Positions 8,555 through 16,222 of a DNA stretch of 64,000 bases are shown here, piece by piece. The position numbers were made by a program, and so were the translations under genes. The DNA is from Hespellia sp. Lineage in GTDB: Bacteria > Bacillota > Clostridia > Lachnospirales > Lachnospiraceae. A model generated the notes under the pieces. That model did not search any database and was not told where the DNA came from. It saw only the letters and a list, made by a program, of their open reading frames with translations. The stretch spans positions 1 through 64,000 of the forward strand of contig JAQVCP010000004.1 in assembly GCA_028689735.1 (NCBI GenBank). Direction: 5' to 3'. The first letter of the stretch is position 1. The number at the start of each line of letters is the position of its first letter.

Positions 8555-9307
8555 ATGTTAGCAGAAGAACGGTTTGCAAAGATTACAGAAATAGTGGAAC
8601 AAAAGAAGTCAGTCACGGTTCTGGAACTGACACAGTTGCTTGGAACGTCAGAGTCCACAATCAGACGGGATCTGACAGCGCTTCATAAGATGAACAGGTT
8701 GATTAAGGTTCACGGCGGTGCCACAGCGATTGAGATGGATTACGCGACCAAGGACGCAGATTTTGCAGTGCGCAAGGACATGAATGTGGAAGAGAAGAAA
8801 GTAATTGCAAAGTATGCGGCAGATTTGGTGAAGAACAATGATTTTGTGTATCTGGATGCAGGTTCAAGTACAGATTACATGGTAGATTGTCTGGAAGAGA
8901 GGGATGCGGTGTATGTAACGAATGCCATTTCCCATGCACAGAAGTTGATTCGCAGAGGCTTCAAGGTTTATCTTCTGGGTGGTCCGATTAAAAAGTCAAC
9001 AGAGGCAATTATCGGGGTTGAAGCCTTAAAGAGCCTGGAAAAATATAATTTTACAAAAGGTTTTTTTGGAACAAATGGAGTGGATATCAAGCATGGATTC
9101 ACGACGCCGGACAACGCAGAAGCACTGATTAAGAAGCAGGCGATGGAACAATGCCATGAAGCGTATGTTCTGGCAGATTCTTCAAAAATCGGTCAGATTT
9201 CTTCAGTGAAATTTGCAGAATTTGAAGATGCGGTAGCAATCACTGTATCATTACATGATGATACAATGAAAAAATATAATAATATAGTGGAGGTAAATGA
9301 AAAATGA
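8555..9307 (+). CDS. fruR: DeoR/GlpR-family repressor, FruR-type
   Basis: Transcription regulator of 250 residues. The N-terminal winged helix (about 5-57) carries the family signature around STIRRDLTALHKMNRLIKVHGGA. The C-terminal DeoRC sugar-phosphate sensor domain has LDAGSSTDYM and a KGFFGTNGVD segment. It overlaps fruK by 4 nt (ATGA), the arrangement in which such regulators respond to fructose 1-phosphate. The gene symbol rests on this context. Confidence 0.85.
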   Translation: MLAEERFAKITEIVEQKKSVTVLELTQLLGTSESTIRRDLTALHKMNRLIKVHGGATAIEMDYATKDADFAVRKDMNVEEKKVIAKYAADLVKNNDFVYLDAGSSTDYMVDCLEERDAVYVTNAISHAQKLIRRGFKVYLLGGPIKKSTEAIIGVEALKSLEKYNFTKGFFGTNGVDIKHGFTTPDNAEALIKKQAMEQCHEAYVLADSSKIGQISSVKFAEFEDAVAITVSLHDDTMKKYNNIVEVNEK

Positions 9308-10224
9308 TTTACACAGTAACCTTTAATCCATCATTGGATTACGTCATTCAGGTGGATCACCTGACACTGGGAGAAATTAACCGTACGACGAAAGAAGATG
9401 TGTTTCCAGGTGGAAAGGGCAACAATGTATCGGTTATCCTCTCCAATCTTGGTCTGAAAAGCAGAGCTCTTGGCTTTGTGGCAGGCTTTACCGGCTCTTC
9501 TCTTGAGCAGATGATGAAGGAATACGGATGTGACACGGACTTTATTCATCTGGAAAACGGACTTACCAGAATCAATGTAAAGGTGAAGTCTGATGAAGAA
9601 AGTGAGATCAACGGACAGGGACCAGTTATCACAGAAGCAGCTCTGAATGAATTGTTTACAAAGCTTGACAAACTGACAAGCGAAGATGTTCTTGTACTTG
9701 CCGGAAGTATCCCGAACACACTCCCAGATGATATTTATGAGATTATCATGAAGAGACTGGAAGGGAAAAATGTACGTATCGCTGTAGATGCAACAAAAGA
9801 TCTGTTGCTTAATGTGCTGAAATATCATCCATTTTTAATTAAACCGAATAACCATGAGCTTGGAGATATGTTCGGTGTACAACTCAAGACAGATGATGAG
9901 ATTGTTACGTACGCAAAGAAGCTGCAGGAAATGGGTGCGCGTAATGTCCTGATTTCTATGGCAGGAGACGGTGCGATTCTGGTAACAGAAGACGGGCAGA
10001 TTGAAAAGGAACTCCCACCAAAGGGAACCGTTGTGAATTCAGTCGGTGCAGGAGATTCCATGGTAGCAGGATTTATTACCGGATATCTCAATACAGGTGA
10101 CTATCATAAAGCCCTGAATCTTGGAACTGCCACAGGAAGTGCAACTGCATTTACCTCCTGGTTAGCTACCAGAGAACAGGTAGTAGCGCATTTGAAGGAA
10201 TCAGCAGAAGTGTATCACATTTAA
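9304..10224 (+). CDS. fruK: 1-phosphofructokinase
   Basis: PfkB-family kinase of 306 residues converting fructose 1-phosphate to fructose 1,6-bisphosphate. Seen: IYTVTFNPSLDYVI at the start, FPGGKGNNVSVILSNLG (PfkB signature 1), and NSVGAGDSMVAGF (from 245) with the catalytic Asp251. Tagatose-6-phosphate kinase is a close relative and is less likely beside fruR. No fructose PTS EII gene follows, unlike the usual fruRKA order. Confidence 0.9.
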   Translation: MIYTVTFNPSLDYVIQVDHLTLGEINRTTKEDVFPGGKGNNVSVILSNLGLKSRALGFVAGFTGSSLEQMMKEYGCDTDFIHLENGLTRINVKVKSDEESEINGQGPVITEAALNELFTKLDKLTSEDVLVLAGSIPNTLPDDIYEIIMKRLEGKNVRIAVDATKDLLLNVLKYHPFLIKPNNHELGDMFGVQLKTDDEIVTYAKKLQEMGARNVLISMAGDGAILVTEDGQIEKELPPKGTVVNSVGAGDSMVAGFITGYLNTGDYHKALNLGTATGSATAFTSWLATREQVVAHLKESAEVYHI

Positions 10225-10258
10225 TGAATTTGTTCGGATATGAAAGAATTGATGCATA

Positions 10259-10281
10259 TTTTGTCCCAAAGATGGACAAAA
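10259..10281. promoter_or_regulatory. 8-bp inverted repeat of unknown role
   Basis: TTTTGTCC (10259-10266) and GGACAAAA (10274-10281) with a 7-nt gap, 88 bp before the ptsH -35 box. No T-run follows, so an operator or processing hairpin is more likely than a terminator. Confidence 0.4.
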
Positions 10282-10368
10282 CTTCACATTCCTGAAAACC
10301 ATTGAAAACAGAGTAACATAAAGGCAAAAAGAACAATATAATTCATAAAAAGAATCAAGCTAAATTCA

Positions 10369-10397
10369 TTGAAACAAAGCGTTGAATTTGCTATAAT
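10369..10397 (+). promoter_or_regulatory. sigma-A promoter of ptsH-ptsI
   Basis: TTGAAA (10369-10374), 17-bp spacer, TATAAT (10392-10397), close to consensus. It gives ptsHI its own promoter independent of fruRK. Confidence 0.88.
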
Positions 10398-10440
10398 AGG
10401 TAAAGATTATAAATCGAATAAAGAAAGGGAGACTAGAAAA

Positions 10441-10698
10441 ATGAAAGAACTCAAGTATGTAATTACAGACCCAGAAGGAATCCATGCAAGACCGGCAGGA
10501 TTATTGGTAAAGAAAGCAAATGAATTTGCTTCAGCAGTAAAGATTGGAAAAGGCGAGAAATCCGCTGACGCTAAGAGAATTTTTGGTGTTATGGGCTTAG
10601 GCGTTAAAAAAGGTGAAGAGATTTTTATGACAACTGAGGGAGAAGACGAAGATGCAGCAATTGCTGGATTGGAAGCATTTTTAAAAGAAAACTTATAA
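10441..10698 (+). CDS. ptsH: HPr-family phosphocarrier protein lacking Ser46
   Basis: Phosphocarrier of 85 residues passing phosphate from Enzyme I to sugar EII proteins. GIHARPAG places the active-site His at residue 15. An ungapped comparison with Bacillus HPr puts Arg at position 46 and Gly at 52, where HPr has the HPr-kinase target Ser46 and Ser52. This copy therefore cannot be seryl-phosphorylated at the usual site. The start at 10441 is chosen because GAAAGGGAG lies 9 nt upstream; an in-frame TTG at 10369 is the -35 box. 11 nt before ptsI. Confidence 0.93.
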   Translation: MKELKYVITDPEGIHARPAGLLVKKANEFASAVKIGKGEKSADAKRIFGVMGLGVKKGEEIFMTTEGEDEDAAIAGLEAFLKENL

Positions 10699-10709
10699 GG
10701 TGAAAAAGT

Positions 10710-12329
10710 ATGATTACAATTAAAGGTAAAAGTGTTTTCGGTGGCGTGTCCATCGGTAAGATTTCTTTTTATAAAAGAAATGAACAGGTGATCAAGCGTC
10801 TTCATATCGAGGCGACAGAGGAAGAAGTTCAGAGATTTCAGAGCGCAAGAGCAACTGCAATTGAAGAACTGAAGGGCCTTTATAACAAAGCAATGGAAGA
10901 TGTAGGAGAAGCCAATGCAGCAATTTTTGAGATTCATCAGATGATGCTGGATGATTTGGACTACATCGAATCGATTGAGAATATTATCCGTACACAGGAA
11001 GTCAATGCAGAATTTGCAGTTGCTACAACAGCAGATAACTTTGCACAGATGTTTGCATCTATGGATGATGCCTATATGCAGGGACGTGCAGCAGACGTAA
11101 AAGATGTCTCAGAGCGTATCCTGAACATTTTATCAGGCAACTGCAATGCCGGGATGGTTGCGGACGAGCCGGTAATTATTGCGGCAGATGATCTGGTACC
11201 AAGTGAGACCGTTCAGCTTGATAAGAGCAAAGTACTTGGTTTTGCGACCATGTATGGCTCTTCTAATTCCCATACATCCATCCTTGCGCGTACCATGAAT
11301 ATTCCAGCCGTTATCGGTCTTGGCAATGAATTGAGCGAGCAGTTTGATGGAAAAGATGCTATCATCGATGGATTTACTGGAACAATCTATATTGAACCGG
11401 ATGAAGAGACGATGACAGCAATGAAGAAAAAGCAGGAAGAGGATTTGGCGCAGAAAGCGCTGCTGGATCAGCTTCGCGGCAAAGAGAATATCACAACTAG
11501 CGGCCAGAAAGTCAATGTATATGCGAACATCGGTAATGTAGCAGATGTTGGTCTTGTACTGAAGAATGATGGCGGCGGAATCGGTTTATTCCGTAGTGAA
11601 TTCCTGTATCTTGAGAGCGAGACCTTCCCGACAGAGGAAGAGCAGTTCACAGCATACAAACAGGTTGCTGAGAATATGGCAGGTAAAAAAGTTATCATCC
11701 GTACACTGGATATCGGTGCGGACAAGCAGGTCGATTATTTCAACCTTGATAAGGAAGAGAATCCTGCACTTGGCTACCGTGCAATCCGAATTTGTCTGAC
11801 ACAGCCTGAGATTTTTAAGACACAGCTTCGTGCACTTTACAGAGCATCCGCATTCGGTAACATTTCCATTATGTTCCCGATGATTATCTCAGTTGATGAG
11901 GTGAAGAAGGTAAAGGCAATCTGTGCAGAGGTTATGGAAGAACTCACAGCAGCAGGAATTCCATTTAACAAAGACACAGAACTGGGAATCATGATTGAGA
12001 CTCCAGCTGCAGCAATTGTCAGCAGAGATCTTGCAAAAGAAGTTGATTTCTTCAGTGTCGGCACCAATGATTTGACTCAGTACACACTGGCAATTGACCG
12101 TCAGAATCTGAAGTTAGACCCATTCTGCGATACACATCATCCAGCAGTTCTGGCACTCATTAAGATGTCAGCTGAAAACGCACATGCAGAAGGAAAATGG
12201 ATTGGAATCTGTGGTGAATTAGGAGCAGATCTGGAACTTACAGAACAATTCCTGGCAATGGGAATTGACGAACTGTCCGTATCACCAGGTATGATTCTGC
12301 CATTACGTAAAAAAATCCGCGAATCATAA
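10710..12329 (+). CDS. ptsI: PTS Enzyme I (phosphoenolpyruvate-protein phosphotransferase)
   Basis: Cytoplasmic first enzyme of the sugar phosphotransferase system, 539 residues. It takes phosphate from PEP onto His188 (GSSNSHTSILAR) and hands it to HPr. The C-terminal PEP-binding barrel is complete, with TNDLTQYTLAIDR and the conserved Cys501 in GICGELGAD. Length and order of domains are normal. Cotranscribed with ptsH and ended by a strong terminator. Confidence 0.97.
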   Translation: MITIKGKSVFGGVSIGKISFYKRNEQVIKRLHIEATEEEVQRFQSARATAIEELKGLYNKAMEDVGEANAAIFEIHQMMLDDLDYIESIENIIRTQEVNAEFAVATTADNFAQMFASMDDAYMQGRAADVKDVSERILNILSGNCNAGMVADEPVIIAADDLVPSETVQLDKSKVLGFATMYGSSNSHTSILARTMNIPAVIGLGNELSEQFDGKDAIIDGFTGTIYIEPDEETMTAMKKKQEEDLAQKALLDQLRGKENITTSGQKVNVYANIGNVADVGLVLKNDGGGIGLFRSEFLYLESETFPTEEEQFTAYKQVAENMAGKKVIIRTLDIGADKQVDYFNLDKEENPALGYRAIRICLTQPEIFKTQLRALYRASAFGNISIMFPMIISVDEVKKVKAICAEVMEELTAAGIPFNKDTELGIMIETPAAAIVSRDLAKEVDFFSVGTNDLTQYTLAIDRQNLKLDPFCDTHHPAVLALIKMSAENAHAEGKWIGICGELGADLELTEQFLAMGIDELSVSPGMILPLRKKIRES

Positions 12330-12352
12330 AACAGCAGGAATTATTCTGAAAT

Positions 12353-12368
12353 TTTATACGCGTATAAA
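12353..12368. promoter_or_regulatory. 16-bp palindrome, possible GntR operator
   Basis: TTTATACGCGTATAAA is a perfect palindrome between the ptsI stop and its terminator. Its core TATACGCGTATA has the same TATAC-N2-GTATA form as the palindrome in the acid-sugar promoter at 13529-13540. Operator function is an inference. Confidence 0.4.
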
Positions 12369-12382
12369 TTCAACAAACATAC

Positions 12383-12419
12383 AAAAAGAGCAAGGGGAAA
12401 TATGTACCTTGCTCTTTTT
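12383..12419. terminator. terminator after ptsI
   Basis: 13-bp perfect stem (12383-12395 with 12407-12419), 11-nt loop, T5 on the plus side and A5 on the other. It can also serve the converging gntR gene. Confidence 0.92.
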
Positions 12420-12422
12420 GCG

Positions 12423-12470
12423 AGTCAAAACGGATATTCGCAATCCGCTTTGCTACTTGCTTATAATCTC
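12423..12470. repeat. 48-bp direct repeat, copy 1
   Basis: Matches 13241-13288 at 45 of 48 positions in the same orientation. The two copies flank the GntR gene and its promoter. The unit contains a short inverted repeat CGGAT/ATCCG. Confidence 0.85.
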
Positions 12471-12485
12471 CAACAAAATCAAATC

Positions 12486-13139
12486 CTAATAAGATGCCAC
12501 ATCCTCCATATTAATCCGCTGCGGCGTGTTCATATGCGTCAGCGTTACCTCATAGATATGGGCAACGTCTCCATTCTTCATCGTGTTCAAAATCTTCATA
12601 TGCTCCTGATAAGTATCATCCATGCGGCCCTTGTGGGAGAGTGAGAGCGTAGCAAGACGTTTCATCCGATAAAAAAAAGAATCGAAAATGGTCTGCAGCT
12701 GCTCGTTCCCGAAATAGTTAATGATTCGGGCATGAAATTCAAAGTCATATTTCTGGAAATCTTCGATAGATGCTGAAGTGTCCATAATCTGTTTCATGTG
12801 TTTCATGATCTTTTCAAGCTGGGTGAAAAGTGCCCGGGCTTTTTTTGTATCTGCCTGCTTTGTAATCTCCATTGTGCAGAAGCTTTCAAGTGCAGCACGT
12901 ACCTGAAATGTTTCAATGACATCCTTCTTGGATAATTGGTGTAATTGAAAACCTTTACTCGGAATAATGTCGAGATAGCCCTCCTGGACTAATTTATGCA
13001 TGGCATCCCGAAACGGAGTACGTGAAATCCCAAGTTCGCGTGACAGCTTTGTCTCGGAATATATTTCCTGTGCCGAGAGCTCATTATTTAAAATCATTTC
13101 TTTTAGATGGACATATGCTTGATTGTTAAGTGCGGTCAT
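12486..13139 (-). CDS. GntR-family (FadR-type) transcription regulator
   Basis: DNA-binding regulator of 217 residues. The N-terminal winged helix (about 8-70) holds the signature TKLSRELGISRTPFRDAMHKL and YLDIIPSKGF. It is followed by an all-helical FCD ligand-binding domain (E-F-H-x3-I and a late H in the metal/ligand pocket pattern). Start at 13139 is preferred because AAAGGAGGT lies 11 nt upstream; a longer frame to 13226 crosses the promoter. Divergent from the acid-sugar operon, which is its likely target. The whole gene is bracketed by 48-bp repeats. Confidence 0.88.
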   Translation of the reverse strand: MTALNNQAYVHLKEMILNNELSAQEIYSETKLSRELGISRTPFRDAMHKLVQEGYLDIIPSKGFQLHQLSKKDVIETFQVRAALESFCTMEITKQADTKKARALFTQLEKIMKHMKQIMDTSASIEDFQKYDFEFHARIINYFGNEQLQTIFDSFFYRMKRLATLSLSHKGRMDDTYQEHMKILNTMKNGDVAHIYEVTLTHMNTPQRINMEDVASY

Positions 13140-13166
13140 GATGTTGTGTACCTCCTTTGGCGTCTG

Positions 13167-13180
13167 TATCTGTTCAGATA
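13167..13180. promoter_or_regulatory. inverted repeat at the gntR start site
   Basis: TATCTG-TT-CAGATA, a perfect 6-bp inverted repeat overlapping the predicted transcription start (about 13179). Possible autoregulatory site. Confidence 0.4.
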
Positions 13181-13185
13181 AAATA

Positions 13186-13214
13186 AGTATATCGTATTGT
13201 TTTATCCTTTTCAA
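13186..13214 (-). promoter_or_regulatory. sigma-A promoter of the GntR gene
   Basis: On the minus strand TTGAAA (13209-13214), 17-bp spacer, TATACT (13186-13191). Confidence 0.75.
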
Positions 13215-13240
13215 TAAGATTGACAAATATATATTGAAGT

Positions 13241-13288
13241 AGTCAAAACGGATATTCGCAATCCGCTTTGCTGCTTGCTCATAACCTC
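13241..13288. repeat. 48-bp direct repeat, copy 2
   Basis: Near-identical to 12423-12470 (three differences). Immediately after it, 13285-13309 forms a short hairpin (CCTCAT...ATGAGG) whose sequence recurs loosely at 24829-24855. From there to 13520 no gene or clear signal was found. Confidence 0.85.
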
Positions 13289-13520
13289 ATAGCAGCTACG
13301 CTGATGAGGCTGAGTTGCCTTAAAAATGCTGATTTATCAGAGGAAATACTGGTCATATAATGACATATTTCCATGGAAACAGAGTGCCGAAAAGACCTGA
13401 AAAATGTGAAAATATTGTCTATACTGTTAAAAATATAACGTTAAAAAACAGATAAGATGTTCAATATGCACAAAAACAATGAACCATTTTCGTGAAATAG
13501 GGAGAAAGAGAAAAATACAC

Positions 13521-13550
13521 TTGACCAGTATACCGGTATAGCGGTATAGT
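13521..13550 (+). promoter_or_regulatory. acid-sugar operon promoter with internal palindrome
   Basis: TTGACC (13521-13526), 18-bp spacer, TATAGT (13545-13550). The spacer contains a perfect 12-bp palindrome TATACCGGTATA (13529-13540) and a tandem CGGTATAG (13534-13541, 13542-13549). A protein bound there would block RNA polymerase, so this is the best candidate operator for the divergent GntR regulator. Confidence 0.7.
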
Positions 13551-13601
13551 GAACTCAGGAAACAAAACAACGTGTAACGATGAATGAAAAGGAGAGAAAA
13601 A

Positions 13602-14489
13602 ATGAAAGTAGGATTTATTGGATTAGGAATCATGGGAAAACCAATGGCAAAGAACCTGGTAAACGCTGGTGTGGATCTTGTTGTAAGTGATCTGAATGAA
13701 GCAGCGGTCAAAGAGTTATGTGATGCAGGTGCAGCATCCGGTACCTATGCTGAAATCGGTGAGACTTGCGGTGTGATCATCACGATTCTTCCAAACGGTG
13801 CAATCGTACAGGGCGTGCTCTTTGGTGAAGGCGGAGTAATGACAAACATCAAAGAAGGAACCGTTATCTGCGATATGAGTTCTGTCACACCGGTAGAGTC
13901 TAAGACATGCTTCACAAAGTGTGCGGAAAAAGGAGTTGGATTCCTCGATTCACCAGTATCCGGCGGAGAACCGGGAGCAATTAATGGAACACTTGCCTTG
14001 ATGGTAGGTGGAGAGCAGAAAGACTTTGATGCTATGAAACCTTACTTTGAAATCTTAGGTTCTTCTGCATTATTGATCGGTGAGTCTGGAAGCGGAAGCG
14101 TAACAAAGCTTGCAAACCAGGTTATTGTTAACAACACAATTGCAGTGGTATCTGAGGCATTTGTACTGGCTGTCAAGGCAGGCGCTGACCCGGTAAAAGT
14201 ATACGAAGCAATCAGAGGCGGACTTGCAGGAAGTGCAGTTCTGGATGCAAAGATTCCTATGATCGTTGAGAGAAACTTTGTACCAGGCGGTAAGATTTCC
14301 ATCAACCATAAAGATATCAAAAATGTAATCAATACGGCTCATGAGATAGATGTACCGGTACCGTTTACAGCACAGTTATTTGAAATCATGCAGGCACTGA
14401 AGGTTGGCGGACATATGAATGATGACCACGGCGGAATCGTACAGTATTTTGAACAGTTGGCAGATGTTGAAGTGAAAAAAGTCAACTAG
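13602..14489 (+). CDS. 2-hydroxy-3-oxopropionate reductase-like beta-hydroxyacid dehydrogenase
   Basis: NAD(P)-dependent dehydrogenase of 295 residues. Seen: Rossmann start KVGFIGLGIMGKPM, substrate motif DSPVSGGEPGA, and catalytic Lys169 in TKLANQ. This family includes tartronate-semialdehyde reductase (GarR), 3-hydroxyisobutyrate dehydrogenase, and the L-threonate and D-erythronate dehydrogenases LtnD and DenD. Its place before two DUF1537 kinases favours an acid-sugar substrate. ATG 13602 is chosen for its AAAGGAG site; an in-frame ATG at 13584 has none. First gene of the operon. Confidence 0.85.
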   Translation: MKVGFIGLGIMGKPMAKNLVNAGVDLVVSDLNEAAVKELCDAGAASGTYAEIGETCGVIITILPNGAIVQGVLFGEGGVMTNIKEGTVICDMSSVTPVESKTCFTKCAEKGVGFLDSPVSGGEPGAINGTLALMVGGEQKDFDAMKPYFEILGSSALLIGESGSGSVTKLANQVIVNNTIAVVSEAFVLAVKAGADPVKVYEAIRGGLAGSAVLDAKIPMIVERNFVPGGKISINHKDIKNVINTAHEIDVPVPFTAQLFEIMQALKVGGHMNDDHGGIVQYFEQLADVEVKKVN

Positions 14490-14554
14490 TCGAAAAGAAA
14501 GCGTACGAAACAGGAAAGTATCCGTATCATTGAAAGCTATAGGAGGAAGATAAA

Positions 14555-15979
14555 ATGGCAATTCGTGCTGATGTGTTAAACAGCTATAAAAAAATTGATG
14601 AGGCAGCAATTGATGCTCTGCTTCAAAAAGAAATTGATGCAAGCAATAAGAAAATTGTTGTTCTGGATGATGATCCCACAGGTGTACAGACGGTACATGA
14701 TATTACCGTATACACAAACTGGACAAAAGACAGCATCCAAAAAGGATTTGCGGAAGAGAATAAATTATTCTATGTTCTGACCAACTCCAGAGGGTTTACT
14801 GTGGATCAGACAACAAAGGCTCATCATGAGATCGCTCAGGTAGTAGATGAAGTGGCAAAAGAAACCGGGAAAGAATATATTTTCATCAGCCGCAGTGACA
14901 GCACACTCAGAGGGCATTATCCGCTGGAGACTGAGATCTTAAAAGAAGAGTATGAAAAGAATACAGGCAAAAAAATCGACGGTGAAGTTATGTGTCCATT
15001 CTTCAAAGAAGGCGGTCGTTTTACAATTGATGATGTTCATTACGTAAAATATGGAGAAGAGCTTGTTCCGGCAGGAGAGACAGAATTCGCAAAGGACAAG
15101 ACCTTTGGATATACAGCATCCAATATGAAAGACTACGTAGAAGAGAAAACAGGCGGAAAATACAAAGCAGAAGATGTGACATGCATTTCTTTGGAAAGCA
15201 TCCACAACATGGATATTGATGGAATTACAGAGCAGCTCATGGCAGTGGAAGATTTCAACAAGATTGTTGTAAATGCAATTGATTATGTGGATGTAAAGGT
15301 ATTCTGTGTTGCGCTTTATCGTGCAATGGCAAAGGGGAAAGTATTTATGTTCCGTACCGCAGCTGCAATCGTTAAGGTAATGGGCGGTGTAACTGATCAG
15401 CCACTTCTGACCAGAGAGCAGATGGTTGTCAAAGAGACCAGCAATGGTGGTATCGTGGTTGTCGGTTCTCATACACAGAAGACCACCAGCCAGGTGGAAG
15501 CACTGAAAGAAGTTCCGGGACTAGAATTTATTGAATTTAATTCAGACCTTGTTTTAGATGACGCAGCCTTCCGGGAAGAAATTGCCGCAACTTTAAAGAA
15601 GGAAGAGGCATTTATTTCAGAAGGAAAGACCGTTGTAGTTTACACAAAGAGAAAACTTCTTGTTGTTGAGAATGACACAAAAGAAGAAGCGTTAGTACGT
15701 TCTGTTAAGATTTCTGATGCAGTGCAGTCATTGGTTGGCAAGCTGACGGTAACTCCAAGCTTTGTAATTGCAAAGGGAGGTATTACATCCAGTGATGTTG
15801 GAACAAAAGCACTTGCCGTACAGAAAGCGAATGTTCTGGGACAGATCAAACCAGGTATTCCGGTATGGCAGACAGGGGAAGAGAGTAAGTATCCACTGAC
15901 TCCATATGTAATCTTCCCTGGAAATGTAGGAGAAGTATCCACCTTAAAAGAAGCGGTTGAGGTTTTAATTCAAAAATAA
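14555..15979 (+). CDS. DUF1537 four-carbon acid sugar kinase family protein (1)
   Basis: Putative ATP-dependent kinase of 474 residues. The family phosphorylates D-threonate, 3-oxo-tetronates and related acid sugars (established for DtnK, LtnK and OtnK). Seen: VLDDDPTGVQTVHD (Asp38-40, Gly43), SRSDSTLRGHYPLE, and a C-terminal nucleotide-binding domain with VIAKGGITSSDVGTKAL. It is the longer of two DUF1537 proteins in the operon and differs at the first motif (DDDPTGVQ against ADDLTGAN), so the two probably use different substrates. AGGAGG precedes the ATG. Confidence 0.85.
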   Translation: MAIRADVLNSYKKIDEAAIDALLQKEIDASNKKIVVLDDDPTGVQTVHDITVYTNWTKDSIQKGFAEENKLFYVLTNSRGFTVDQTTKAHHEIAQVVDEVAKETGKEYIFISRSDSTLRGHYPLETEILKEEYEKNTGKKIDGEVMCPFFKEGGRFTIDDVHYVKYGEELVPAGETEFAKDKTFGYTASNMKDYVEEKTGGKYKAEDVTCISLESIHNMDIDGITEQLMAVEDFNKIVVNAIDYVDVKVFCVALYRAMAKGKVFMFRTAAAIVKVMGGVTDQPLLTREQMVVKETSNGGIVVVGSHTQKTTSQVEALKEVPGLEFIEFNSDLVLDDAAFREEIAATLKKEEAFISEGKTVVVYTKRKLLVVENDTKEEALVRSVKISDAVQSLVGKLTVTPSFVIAKGGITSSDVGTKALAVQKANVLGQIKPGIPVWQTGEESKYPLTPYVIFPGNVGEVSTLKEAVEVLIQK

Positions 15980-16010
15980 AGAAGATAGCTTTACTCATAA
16001 GATACCCATG

Positions 16011-16040
16011 CTTTAGTGTACTTTCCGGAGTACACTAAAG
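16011..16040. promoter_or_regulatory. 12-bp inverted repeat without T-run
   Basis: CTTTAGTGTACT (16011-16022) and AGTACACTAAAG (16029-16040), perfect, with 6 nt between. TTACGATAAG follows, so it is a poor terminator. It may be an operator or a stabilising hairpin between the two DUF1537 genes. The rest of the 243-bp gap is AT-rich, with no convincing promoter. Confidence 0.6.
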
Positions 16041-16222
16041 TTACGATAAGGGAAATGTTAAGAAAATATCAAACTACAAAAACAAACAAAAATAAACAAT
16101 ATTTTTATGCAATATAACGGTTTCTCACATTTTTATCTCAAATTGTTGAATATTATAAACATTTATGATAAGATTCAAACATGAACAAACAAATTCAAAC
16201 AAAATGAGAAAGGAGGGATATG

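Noticed and set aside
12423..13288. CRISPR or insertion-sequence ends
   Set aside because: Only two copies 818 bp apart, no spacers, no transposase and no flanking inverted repeats.
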